A DNA stretch of 64,000 nucleotides, from NCBI GenBank assembly GCA_910586395.1, contig CAJUFX010000002.1, positions 267,691 through 331,690 on the forward strand, read 5' to 3'. The DNA comes from an uncultured Bacteroidales bacterium. Lineage in GTDB: Bacteria; Bacteroidota; Bacteroidia; Bacteroidales; P3. The translations under genes were made by a program, and so were the position numbers. The notes under the pieces were generated by a model, which did no database searches, was not told the DNA's origin, and saw only the letters and a program-made list of their open reading frames with translations. Below, one piece after another: positions 1 through 8,141 of this stretch (position 1 is the first letter of the stretch; every line of letters begins with the position of its first letter).

Positions 1-801
1 GATCGTCACGTCGCAGAGCTGGCCTTTCGTCAGTTCTTCGATTTTCTCGTAAATCGCGACGGGCTGCGTGGCGTCGGCCGTGAACACGTGGTCGCAGAAA
101 CCGAGATCCGTAAGGCGTTTGGCGCTCTTTTCACTGTGGCAGAGGCCGATGACCTTGCCCGTCACGCCGGCGCGTTTCTTGGCTTCGTAGCAGCAGAGCA
201 TGCCCGATTTGCCGCCCGCGCCGATAATCAAGACCGTGTCGCCGGGTTTGACCAATTTGGCCGTCTGGGCCGGCGCACCGGCTACGTCCAAAGCCGAAAG
301 GGCGAGGTTTTCGGGCAGATCGGAAGGAATCTTGGCATAGATGCCGCTTTCGAACAGGATGGCCTTGCCGTCGATATCGACTTGGTCGATGTCGGCGCGG
401 ATGTCCTTGATTTTGTCGATGCGCAACGGCGTGAGCGACAACGAAACCAACGTAGCGATCTTGTCACCTTCCTTGAGGTCGATTTTGCCTTTGAGCGCGT
501 CGCCGATTTTTTCCACGGTGCCGAGCAGCATGCCGCCCGAACCCGTTACGGGATTGCGGTGTTTGCCTTGTTTTTCCACGATGCCGAGCATGATTTCGGC
601 AATCTTGGCCTTGTCGCCGCCGGCCTGTTCTTCGATTTGCGTGAAGCTGGCGGAGTCTATGTTCAGCGTCTGTACGTCAATGAGGATTTCATTGTCGTAG
701 AGCACGTCCATGTTGTTGTCGATTTTGTCGGCGGGTTGGGGGAGAACGCCTTTGGGCGAAATGACGCGGTGCGTACCGTATTTGTTTCCTTTGGGTTGCA
801 T
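1..801 (-). CDS. kdd: L-erythro-3,5-diaminohexanoate dehydrogenase, 3' end cut by window
   Basis: This gene starts at 801 and runs off the left edge, so the first 267 codons are visible and the C-terminus is missing. The translation opens MQPKGNKYGTHRVISPKG, typical of Kdd. It carries a Rossmann NAD(P) loop (VLIIGAGGKSGM) at about residues 188-200. The family oxidatively deaminates L-erythro-3,5-diaminohexanoate to 3-keto-5-aminohexanoate (EC 1.4.1.11) in the anaerobic lysine fermentation pathway, in the cytosol. It lies 85 bp downstream of kce and last in the visible part of the operon, which fits the pathway order. Identity rests on sequence resemblance plus the kce and kal neighbours. The aminomutase genes kamA and kamDE are not in the window. 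Confidence 0.9.
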   Translation of the reverse strand, partial: MQPKGNKYGTHRVISPKGVLPQPADKIDNNMDVLYDNEILIDVQTLNIDSASFTQIEEQAGGDKAKIAEIMLGIVEKQGKHRNPVTGSGGMLLGTVEKIGDALKGKIDLKEGDKIATLVSLSLTPLRIDKIKDIRADIDQVDIDGKAILFESGIYAKIPSDLPENLALSALDVAGAPAQTAKLVKPGDTVLIIGAGGKSGMLCCYEAKKRAGVTGKVIGLCHSEKSAKRLTDLGFCDHVFTADATQPVAIYEKIEELTKGQLCDVTI

Positions 802-886
802 GTTTTTATAAGTTTAATGGTTGTTAATTCGGTTTGTTGTTCTATTCTTTTTCCCGGGTGATCCCACGCTTTTTCCGGCCTCTCGC

Positions 887-1714
887 TTAGGCTTTGGGCT
901 TGAGCGAAAGGATTTGGCGCGCTTCGGCCGGATTGGCGATTTCGCGTCCGAGTTCTTTGGCCAGACGGACCACTTTAGCGACGAGTTCCCCGTTGCTTTT
1001 GGCCAATACGCCGCGTTCGAGATAGAGGTTGTCCTCGAAGCCGACGCGGACGTTGCCGCCCATCGCGATAGCCGGTGCGGCCAGCGTGAAGGCATGACGG
1101 CCGATGCCCGTCGCCGTCCAGGTGGAGCCGGCGGGAATCGCGTTGACGAGCCAGCAGAGGTTGGGTACCGTGGCGGGCGTGCAGCCGGGTACGCCGAGCA
1201 CGAAGTTGAACTGCATCGGGTCGCCGGGTACGAGGCCTTTCTTGGCCATCGTCAGAATGGTGTCCAGATGGCCCATCTCAAAGCATTCGTATTCGGGTTT
1301 GATGTGGTTTTCGAGCATGCGTTTGCCGAAATCGCGCATCATGGGCATCGTGTTTTCAAACACGTCGTCGCCGAAGTTGCACGTGCCGCAGTCGAGCGTG
1401 GCCATTTCGGGGAACAGTTCCGTCGGTTGAAGCCGTTCTTCGGCCGTCATGCCCACGGCGCCGCCCGTCGAGGGAATCAGGATCACGTCGGGACATACTT
1501 TGTAAATGGCGTCGATGCACTCCTTGAAACGCGCCTTGCTCTGGGTCGGCGTGCCGTCATCTTCGCGCACGTGGACGTGTACGATGGCCGCGCCCGCGTC
1601 ATAGGCCGACTTGGCTTCGCGCACGATTTCCTCCACCGTGTAAGGAACGGCCGGATTTTGTTCTTTCGTCACTTCGGCCCCGCAGATGGCGGCCGTGATA
1701 ATCAGTTTCTCCAT
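887..1714 (-). CDS. kce: 3-keto-5-aminohexanoate cleavage enzyme
   Basis: A 275-residue BKACE (DUF849) TIM-barrel protein; known Kce enzymes are about 276 residues. It cleaves 3-keto-5-aminohexanoate with acetyl-CoA to give acetoacetate and 3-aminobutyryl-CoA (EC 2.3.1.247). The zinc-binding HxH motif is present as H46-V-H48 in AIVHVHVRE, and a candidate third ligand is the Glu of VGFEDN near residue 227. The start at 1714 is preceded only 3 bases upstream by the kal stop, so the two are probably translationally coupled. Several BKACE enzymes act on other beta-keto acids, but the adjacent kal and kdd genes make Kce the clear choice. Confidence 0.93.
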   Translation of the reverse strand: MEKLIITAAICGAEVTKEQNPAVPYTVEEIVREAKSAYDAGAAIVHVHVREDDGTPTQSKARFKECIDAIYKVCPDVILIPSTGGAVGMTAEERLQPTELFPEMATLDCGTCNFGDDVFENTMPMMRDFGKRMLENHIKPEYECFEMGHLDTILTMAKKGLVPGDPMQFNFVLGVPGCTPATVPNLCWLVNAIPAGSTWTATGIGRHAFTLAAPAIAMGGNVRVGFEDNLYLERGVLAKSNGELVAKVVRLAKELGREIANPAEARQILSLKPKA

Positions 1715-1717
1715 AAT

Positions 1718-2113
1718 CTATTTGCGTTTGCACGATTTGGGGGTTACACAAGTGCCGACGGCTTTGGCAACGATAATCGGTTCTTCAAGCACATCGGCGG
1801 CCGAAGCCGAAATATCGGGACGGGTCGCGATCACTTTGCGCGCCACAAATTCCATCTTGCGGCTGGTGTTGCCCACTTTTACAATCGTTCCTTCCGCTTC
1901 GATGTAGTCGCCGGCATAGACGGGCGCCAAAAATTCAATGCTTTCGTAACCGGCAAAGAGGCCTTCATCGCCGTCTATCTGAATCAACAGTTCGGTGGCG
2001 ACATCGCCGAACAGGTGCACCATATGCGCCCCGTCAACTAAGTTTCCGCCGTAGTGCGCGTCTTTCGCGCTCATCCGCAGGCGGAGTACGGATTTATATT
2101 GCTTTTCTTCCAT
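1718..2113 (-). CDS. kal: 3-aminobutyryl-CoA ammonia-lyase
   Basis: A 131-residue hotdog-fold protein. Kal removes ammonia from 3-aminobutyryl-CoA to form crotonyl-CoA (EC 4.3.1.14), the step after Kce in lysine fermentation. The sequence has the thioesterase-like core (HYGGNLVDGAHMVHLFGDVATELL) and the later strand AEGTIVKVGNTSRKMEF. Position between the CoA transferase and kce, with a 3-bp gap to kce, supports the call. Hotdog proteins are hard to assign alone, so context carries part of the confidence. Confidence 0.88.
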   Translation of the reverse strand: MEEKQYKSVLRLRMSAKDAHYGGNLVDGAHMVHLFGDVATELLIQIDGDEGLFAGYESIEFLAPVYAGDYIEAEGTIVKVGNTSRKMEFVARKVIATRPDISASAADVLEEPIIVAKAVGTCVTPKSCKRK

Positions 2114-2184
2114 AACGGTTTTTGTTTCAAGGTCTGTTTGTGCTGACCCGTCACGCTCGACGGGCCGGGGGCATTGCGCTTTGT

Positions 2185-2829
2185 TTACTTTACGATATAA
2201 TCCACGAGGATGGACGGCGTCTTGATATTTTCGGGCGCGAGGCTACCCACGGGTTTTACATCGGCCACTTCGGCAATGACGAGGTCGGCCGCCGTCGCCA
2301 TCATCGGGTTGAAATTCTGCGAGGTGCCGCGGTAGATGAGGTTGCCCTCTTCGTCGCCTACGCTCGCGCCAATCAACGCGACATCCGCATGCAACGGTTT
2401 TTCAAGCAGATAATCCTTGCCGTCCACGTTGATGACCTGTTTGCCTTCGGCCACGACGGTGCCCAAGCCCGTAGGGGTCAGTACGCCGCCTAAACCGGCG
2501 CCGCCCGCGCGGACGCGTTCGGCCAATGTACCCTGCGGACAGAATTCCACTTCCAGTTCGCCTTGGTTCATCTGATCCATCGTCAAGGCGTTGGTGCCGA
2601 TATGCGATACGAATATTTTCTTAACTTGTTTGTTGGCGATGAGTTTGCCGATGCCTTTTTCGGGATAGGCCGTATCGTTGCAAATCAAGGTCAGGTTCTT
2701 GACGCCGGAAGCCGCCAAGGCGTCGATGATTTTGAGGGGTGAACCGACGGCGAGGAAGCCGCCGATCATGACGGTGGCGCCGTCTTTTACATAGGCGGCC
2801 GCTTCTGCGGCGGAAATGAATTTGCTCAT
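2185..2829 (-). CDS. ctfA: butyrate/acetoacetate-type CoA transferase, subunit A
   Basis: A 214-residue alpha subunit of a family I 3-oxoacid CoA transferase. The N-terminal CoA-binding motif appears as GGFLAVGSP near residues 23-31, followed by NLTLICNDTAYPEKGIG and a C-terminal GNLIYRGTSQNFNP block. In lysine fermenters it moves CoA between butyryl-CoA and acetoacetate (EC 2.8.3.9 type). The catalytic glutamate lies on subunit B, which is not adjacent here; the order is subunit A, kal, kce, kdd. Subunit B may lie beyond the left edge. First gene of the visible operon, with a promoter at 2888-2918. Gene names ctfA and atoD are both used for this family. Confidence 0.88.
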   Translation of the reverse strand: MSKFISAAEAAAYVKDGATVMIGGFLAVGSPLKIIDALAASGVKNLTLICNDTAYPEKGIGKLIANKQVKKIFVSHIGTNALTMDQMNQGELEVEFCPQGTLAERVRAGGAGLGGVLTPTGLGTVVAEGKQVINVDGKDYLLEKPLHADVALIGASVGDEEGNLIYRGTSQNFNPMMATAADLVIAEVADVKPVGSLAPENIKTPSILVDYIVK

Positions 2830-2887
2830 ATTTCGGATATTTTATTTACGCGTGTATGGTTTTTGTATAACACAGGCAATATGCCGA

Positions 2888-2918
2888 CAAATATACGAAA
2901 ACCGCGCGCAAACACCAA
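2888..2918 (-). promoter_or_regulatory. Bacteroidota-type promoter of the lysine fermentation operon
   Basis: On the minus strand, TTGG at 2918-2915 is followed after 19 bp by TATATTTG at 2895-2888, matching the Bacteroidota -33/-7 consensus (TTG-N19/20-TAnnTTTG). It sits about 60 bp before the ctfA start. An 8-bp inverted repeat, GCAAACAC (2908-2915) and GTGTTTGC (2929-2936), overlaps the -33 box and could be an operator. Confidence 0.6.
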
Positions 2919-2980
2919 GTTCGCTTGAGTGTTTGCTGAGGCACCCGCAGTATCGGCATAACAATGCCAGTTAGAGGATT

Positions 2981-5221
2981 TTATCTTAAGATGGTGACGG
3001 AGCCGGACTGTTTTTTCTTTTTTCCTTTGTAATCCTTGTAGGTGGCCACGTAGAAATAGACGCCGTCCGTGGCGTCCTGTCCGTTGCCCTTGATCTTGCC
3101 GTCCCATTCGAAGTCTTCGGGTTCGCCCTTGTGCGCGGCCACTTGGTTTCCCCATCGGTTGAAGATGCGTATTTCGAACTCAAAGAGTTTTTCCATGGTC
3201 TTGAGTTTGAAAACGTCGTTGATGCCGTCGCCGTTGGGGGTAAAGACGTTGGGGGCTTCGAACTGTGGTGTGCAGTCCTCTTCGGTGATATTAAGTTCGC
3301 TGTATGCCATGCAACCGGCCGTGTCCATGACATAGAGCGTGTACGTGCCCGGCGTGTCTATCCAAATCTCGGCTGAGGCGTCCCATGGCCAGGTGTCGAT
3401 GTCCCCGTCTTCGGGCGCCTCTCCCGGATTGCGGAACTGCATGTAATTGCCGCCGTCTCCGCTGTCGTCATCCTCATAGTCGCCCTCTCCGTCCGCGCCG
3501 CCCTCTCCGCCCTTGAACCAGACGTAACGGTTACCCCCGTAAGGCAGCGTGGGGTCAAACGCGACGGGCGTTTCCGGACAGACGGTGGTATCTTGCATCA
3601 CCACCGTGATGCGTTCCTTGGGATGGTGGTGCAGGACGAACGATTCGGAGTGTCGGCTGCAGTGGTTGACTCCGGTAACGGTATAAACACCTGAGTCTGC
3701 GGCGTAGATGATTTTATCAGCGGTGGTGTCGAAGGGCACGGAGTCGAAGAGCCAGATGTAGTAGGCGTCTGGCGAGAAGACGAGGCTGTCTCGGTCGAGG
3801 AAGAGTCCGATGGAGTCGTAGTGGCAGATGGTGGTGTCGCCGTTCCGGACGAAGAAATCGATGTCGGGCCAGATATAGAGCTGCAGGTCGATGGTGTCGG
3901 CGGCGACGGGGCAGTCGGGCGTGGCGTCGGGGTTGTCGGTCTCGTTGCCGCCGGCGTCGGGCAAAAAGACGTTTACGGTCAAGAGGCCGGTGTCTTGCGG
4001 AAAATACAGCCGCAGGCGCGTGGGGTCGCTTTCGTCGTTGGGGTTGTCGGCCTCGTCCGTCCGTCCGTCGCGCAGGGTGTCGCCGCGCAGCGTCCATACA
4101 AAGCGCAAGTCGTCGTAGTTCGGTAGATGCCGGTTGTACTGGCCCATGTCGAACAGCACCGAGTCGCCGCGGCATCCGACGAGGGAGTCGCCGCCGAGGT
4201 AGGCGTAGGGCGGGAGAAAGCGCACGATCACGCTGTCGGTAAGCGTGTCGCCGCAGGTATTGTAAAGCGTGCAGAAGCGTTGGTCGAGCGTGTCTCCGCG
4301 GAAAGCGAAGCGGTAGGAGGAGGCGGTGTCGCCGTCGTTCCAGAGGAACGCGATGTGGGGCTGGTCGGATGTAAACGTGAGGGCGCCGGTACGGCTACCG
4401 CAGGCCTCCAGCGTGTCGTGTGGCAGGAAGGGCCGGGGTTTGGGGTAAAGCGCGACGTTTACGGTGTCGCCCTCGCGGTCGGGACATCCGTTATCGACGG
4501 TGTTTATCAGGGAGAATGCGTAAATGCCCGGCTCTGTGATGAAGATGGAGTCGCCCTCGTGGATTACGTCGGCGACCGAAGAGAGGTTGTGCCAAATGGT
4601 GCTGTAACCCGCGTGCGGCCGGTCGGTGGCCACAATCAGCAGGCTGTCGCCCTCGCAGAAAGCCGTGTCATGAAACGGCAGTTTGACCGGCGTAGAATCG
4701 CAAGGCCGTTTTCCACCAACAAAATGAATGTATATCGTGTCTCCTTTCCGGTCAGGGCATTCGGGACTGTCGCTCTCAACGGAGTAACTGAAAGGGACAA
4801 TATCTTGTGACGCTTCAAGACATGCAAATGTATTTAAATCATCGTTTAGGGCATGTCCAAAAGCGTGCATTACGGTATTGGGGGCATCACAATAATCATG
4901 AAAAGTATGATCTAAATGGCAGATGTAAATGGAATGTTTTTTTTCATATTCTGTTTTGAGAGGGGATATATAACCGAAAGGTTTAAAATTCCAAAGAAGA
5001 TTATGGTTAAATAAACCGAGCGGTAACAAAGCACACGTATCCCCCACATAGAGAATCGTGTCGTGGAACGGAAACTTGACCGGTGTCGTGTCGCAAGGCG
5101 TCCAGTCGTTGTCGTGGTGTTGCGCCATGCCGGTCGTCGGCCACAGCAGAAAAGCCAATACCAGCCACCATAGCCGTCGGCCTATCGGTAATCCGATGAA
5201 AAGAAGATATATCACGCGCAT
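2981..5221 (-). CDS. T9SS type B secreted protein with PKD-like repeats
   Basis: A 746-residue exported protein. The signal peptide is MRVIYLLFIGLPIGRRLWWL... ending near TTGMAQ. The middle holds several Asp/Gly-rich PKD- or Ig-like segments, each introduced by phrases such as CDSTPVKLPFHDT and GDTVNVALYP. Residues about 655-746 form the gliding-motility-associated C-terminal domain (APNVFTPNGDGINDVF ... FNRWGNQV ... DGVYFYVATYKDYKG), the T9SS type B sorting signal. I chose 5221 because an in-frame upstream ATG at 5392 lies inside the preceding gene and would bury the signal peptide. Function beyond cell-surface or matrix display is unknown. Its own promoter abuts the start codon, so the mRNA may be nearly leaderless. 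Confidence 0.88.
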   Translation of the reverse strand: MRVIYLLFIGLPIGRRLWWLVLAFLLWPTTGMAQHHDNDWTPCDTTPVKFPFHDTILYVGDTCALLPLGLFNHNLLWNFKPFGYISPLKTEYEKKHSIYICHLDHTFHDYCDAPNTVMHAFGHALNDDLNTFACLEASQDIVPFSYSVESDSPECPDRKGDTIYIHFVGGKRPCDSTPVKLPFHDTAFCEGDSLLIVATDRPHAGYSTIWHNLSSVADVIHEGDSIFITEPGIYAFSLINTVDNGCPDREGDTVNVALYPKPRPFLPHDTLEACGSRTGALTFTSDQPHIAFLWNDGDTASSYRFAFRGDTLDQRFCTLYNTCGDTLTDSVIVRFLPPYAYLGGDSLVGCRGDSVLFDMGQYNRHLPNYDDLRFVWTLRGDTLRDGRTDEADNPNDESDPTRLRLYFPQDTGLLTVNVFLPDAGGNETDNPDATPDCPVAADTIDLQLYIWPDIDFFVRNGDTTICHYDSIGLFLDRDSLVFSPDAYYIWLFDSVPFDTTADKIIYAADSGVYTVTGVNHCSRHSESFVLHHHPKERITVVMQDTTVCPETPVAFDPTLPYGGNRYVWFKGGEGGADGEGDYEDDDSGDGGNYMQFRNPGEAPEDGDIDTWPWDASAEIWIDTPGTYTLYVMDTAGCMAYSELNITEEDCTPQFEAPNVFTPNGDGINDVFKLKTMEKLFEFEIRIFNRWGNQVAAHKGEPEDFEWDGKIKGNGQDATDGVYFYVATYKDYKGKKKKQSGSVTILR

Positions 5222-5228
5222 AGTAGCG

Positions 5229-5258
5229 CAAATATAACGATTTTTCAGGAAAAATCGT
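5229..5258 (-). promoter_or_regulatory. -7 promoter box with adjoining perfect palindrome
   Basis: TATATTTG (minus strand, 5236-5229) fits the Bacteroidota -7 box and lies only 8 bp before the ATG at 5221. Immediately upstream is a perfect inverted repeat with 10-bp arms, ACGATTTTTC (5237-5246) and GAAAAATCGT (5249-5258). No clear -33 TTG is seen. The palindrome could be an operator, or the terminator of the upstream operon. Confidence 0.45.
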
Positions 5259-5279
5259 GTTACCTGTATGCAAAATGCC

Positions 5280-7031
5280 TTAGTGTCCGCTTTCGGTAGC
5301 CGGCCGTGCGGCGGTTTTGTATTTTTCCAAACCGATCGCTTTGAGTTCGATGCCTTCGGTCCGTGCGGCTTTCGCTGTTTTCCGGGCATCAAACTTGGCC
5401 GGTTCGGTACTTAGGAACGGAAACAGGAAAGCACGGAGATTACGGGCATAGAAATCGGTTTCGGCTTGCGGCAGGATGAACGGTCGGGCGAACCGACCCT
5501 CCGAAACGTATGATATATATAGTTCCGGTATGCCGAAAGTTTCCCGATTGCTGGCGAAGACCATCCAGCGGCCGTTGCTCCCAAACGTATGGAATGTCTC
5601 GGAACCGTCCGTATTGAGGCTGTGGATCGGTTCGATGCGGTAGCCGCATTCCACGCCGGTCGGTACCATGCCGGAAGGCGTGCTGTCGTACAGATGGATT
5701 TTGTAGAGGTCGCCCATGACTTGTACGGAGAAAGTCGTCGTGGGCAAGGCGCTGACCACAAGGTATTCGCCATCGGGTGAGGCAAAAGGCATCGTCGCGC
5801 TCAGGTTCATTTCCGAAAAGCGGGCCACGGTGCGGAGGTTGGAAAAACGGCGGGTTTCCGGGTCAAAGTCGATTTGCATGAGGTCGGCGCGCAGGGCGTT
5901 GGCTTTCTCGATGCTTTCGCCGGAAATGTTCATCCAATACGAAAATTGGTTGTCGTCACGGAAAAACAACGAGTCGGCCGGTGTATGACGAGCCTGTTTC
6001 CGGACTTTTTCCAATGCGCGGTGTTCCGCTTCGGTACCGCGTGCCGGTGCGCGACAGAAAAACAGAGAGCGGCCATCGGCCGAAAAGCAAGGGAACACGT
6101 CGTCATATTCTTCGGAAGTCAGTTCGTCGCATGAGAACAATTCCAATGTCTTGGTGTCCAATACCACGATATCACCCAACGTATCTACGGTAACCAGGCC
6201 TTTGCGGCGTGGCGTGGAGAAATGTTGGGAATAGACCTGATTCGTTGAAAACGCGATGAAATCGCCGCCTTTGTACCAGGAAGGATAGACGAGCCGCAGG
6301 CCGGGATGGCTGTCGGGAATCTGCAATTTCGTCAATTCGCCGTTGCGCGCGAGCAATGTTCCGGCCGGTTTTCCGCGCAGATGTACGATGAAATTGTTGA
6401 TGTTGTTTCCCTCGCAGGCGTGACAGTTCATGCAGTTGTTGTTCATCAGGAAATTATCCAGCAACGGTTTGGTCTCGAAGTTTTCCAGATTTTTCTGTTC
6501 GATGACCAAATGGTGGTACGAGGCGTCTTCGAAGATGCTGGTGCGGTAGATGACGTATGGATCGATGGGTTCGTCGGCGATGAACCAATGTAGGGGCGGG
6601 AAACTCAGCAGGCTGTCCGGTTGGCTTTCGGGATGCGCCGTGATGTCAACGCGGATAAAGCCGTTGGATGCGCCGGAAAGCAACTTGTGCCATTCGCGGA
6701 GGTGTTCGGCTTCGAATTTCTCCGGCCACGGGTCAAAGACGATTTGTCCGACGGGCAAGGCGGTATCGGTTGTCGTCGCATCGGTTTCCCCACGGGCGAA
6801 AGCCGAAAACCGGACGGAGGCAATCCGCCAGTCGGGGTCAGCGGCCGTGAACCCAAGGGGCGCGATGTTGGGCGGCAACACGATACTGTCGGCGTATGCC
6901 GGAATCGTAGCCAACGGCCGTTCGGCCATGTAAATCCGTTTTTTCTGTTCGCGTTTGGCCGCGAGGGCTAACACGGCGGCCATGCACAGCAGCAGGCCGG
7001 CCAAAAGTGTACGATATGGTGTTTGTTTCAT
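5280..7031 (-). CDS. exported PD40/TolB-like beta-propeller protein with one c-type heme motif (family A, copy 1)
   Basis: A 583-residue protein with a Sec signal peptide (cleavage near VLALAA). It opens with the family block SIVLPPNIAPLGF, then a beta domain, then IDPYVIYR, then a single heme-attachment motif NCMNCH at residues 199-204. The C-terminal two thirds contain PD40/WD40-like blades (YPSWYKGGDFIAFSTN, FPCFSADGRSLFFCRAP, FGSNGRWMVFASN). The family is recognisable in Bacteroidales but I know of no assigned function; CxxCH predicts covalent heme in the periplasm. It ends the B-A-B-A-A-B-A operon, 9 bp after B1. A distal heme ligand is not evident by eye. Confidence 0.8.
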   Translation of the reverse strand: MKQTPYRTLLAGLLLCMAAVLALAAKREQKKRIYMAERPLATIPAYADSIVLPPNIAPLGFTAADPDWRIASVRFSAFARGETDATTTDTALPVGQIVFDPWPEKFEAEHLREWHKLLSGASNGFIRVDITAHPESQPDSLLSFPPLHWFIADEPIDPYVIYRTSIFEDASYHHLVIEQKNLENFETKPLLDNFLMNNNCMNCHACEGNNINNFIVHLRGKPAGTLLARNGELTKLQIPDSHPGLRLVYPSWYKGGDFIAFSTNQVYSQHFSTPRRKGLVTVDTLGDIVVLDTKTLELFSCDELTSEEYDDVFPCFSADGRSLFFCRAPARGTEAEHRALEKVRKQARHTPADSLFFRDDNQFSYWMNISGESIEKANALRADLMQIDFDPETRRFSNLRTVARFSEMNLSATMPFASPDGEYLVVSALPTTTFSVQVMGDLYKIHLYDSTPSGMVPTGVECGYRIEPIHSLNTDGSETFHTFGSNGRWMVFASNRETFGIPELYISYVSEGRFARPFILPQAETDFYARNLRAFLFPFLSTEPAKFDARKTAKAARTEGIELKAIGLEKYKTAARPATESGH

Positions 7032-7040
7032 GATGGTCGG

Positions 7041-8135
7041 TTAAAAGGCGATGCCGTCAAAAATAAAATAAAAGGCGTAGGTGTCACGGTAATTTTTTCG
7101 GATTTCGTTCCAGTTGTCCGTACCGTTCCGCAAGGCGTTAAAGTCATAGACCAAACGTTCGAAACGGGCGATAATGTCGGGTTCTATCTTTAAATCGCCC
7201 TTACGCCATTGCAATACTTCGTCTTTGGAAAAGCCACCGTTCAGATAATTCATCGCGAGTAGCCACGCATCCTGTACGTAGGCGGGCAACCGTGCGGCGC
7301 CTTGCGCACGGTAAGCCTCCGTTATGACGGGCAGCAGATCCAAACGTTTATGCAGCAATTGCAATAACGTATAGTAATCCAAAAGGCAACGGGCTTGCGT
7401 CGGTTTCAAGGCAAGGGCCGTTCTTTCAGCAGAATCCGAAGGATAGAAAAAACAGACCCAGGCATCGGTGGTGGCCGGTTCCGACGCCAAGTGGTAAGGC
7501 AGGCTGTCCCAAGCCCACAATGCCTGGCGGTGTTCTTTCGCTTTTCGGTACCATTCCCCTTGTTCGGCTTTCGGCAAATGGGCGATATAGCGGCGTGCCA
7601 GGCTTAGACGTCCGGTCTCAATGCAGATTTCGGTCAGCAGTCGGGTCGAGAATAAATCGAGGCCGTTGCGGTCTGTGGCGCAAATCATTGTAGAAAGAGC
7701 CGGTACATACAGGCCGCAGGCCATCGTCAGGCAACTGTACGGTTTGGCGATCCTCATGGCAGGGAAACTCACCGGCAGCATCAAGCCCATTTCCGGGATA
7801 TGGCCGTAGGTAAGGAAATCTTCGTTTAGTTGCCCCGAAGTCAGGAGCGCCCATTTGAGTATCGTGGCCATCTCAAGGCGTTCGGCGGCGGTATCGGTGG
7901 CCGTTTGAAAATAACGCTCGGTGGCCGTGCGGGCGGCGATGGGATCGTTTTGTTCCAAGGAGGCCCGGGCGGCTCGGATATAGGTTTCGGGTGTTAGGGC
8001 GGCCGTTTTGTATCGCGGTGGAGCCGAGACAGTTCGTGCCGCGAGATTTGCCGTACCGGTTAAGCCGAGGCAGATTAAAAACAAGGCTAAACCGTATCGT
8101 TTAATGTCCGGATTCATGCAGTTGTTCATATACAT
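7041..8135 (-). CDS. exported DUF6057-like C-terminal helical protein (family B, copy 1)
   Basis: About 364 residues, with a hydrophobic N-terminus (YGLALFLICLGLTGTANLAA) that looks like a signal peptide or anchor. The body is helical and TPR-like and aligns with the C-terminal half of the 620-residue protein at 11409-13271: ALLTSGQLNEDFLTYG here against ALLTSGELNNRFLMYG there, then TEICIETGRLSLARRYI, and an ending TYAFYFIFD. It lacks the multi-span membrane domain of copy 2. The start could be 8135, 8129 or 8117; the ATG at 8117 gives the neatest signal peptide. It lies between two family A genes with gaps of 6 and 9 bp, so co-translation is likely. Function unknown. Confidence 0.75.
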   Translation of the reverse strand: MYMNNCMNPDIKRYGLALFLICLGLTGTANLAARTVSAPPRYKTAALTPETYIRAARASLEQNDPIAARTATERYFQTATDTAAERLEMATILKWALLTSGQLNEDFLTYGHIPEMGLMLPVSFPAMRIAKPYSCLTMACGLYVPALSTMICATDRNGLDLFSTRLLTEICIETGRLSLARRYIAHLPKAEQGEWYRKAKEHRQALWAWDSLPYHLASEPATTDAWVCFFYPSDSAERTALALKPTQARCLLDYYTLLQLLHKRLDLLPVITEAYRAQGAARLPAYVQDAWLLAMNYLNGGFSKDEVLQWRKGDLKIEPDIIARFERLVYDFNALRNGTDNWNEIRKNYRDTYAFYFIFDGIAF

Positions 8136-8141
8136 GTACCT

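Noticed and set aside
821..2041. Long plus-strand open frame over kce and kal
   Set aside because: It is the antisense shadow of two well-supported genes and has no family features.
5513..5521. TA tract in family A copy 1 as a second switch
   Set aside because: The nine-base tract is in frame and lies in a different part of the protein from the tract in copies 2 and 3.
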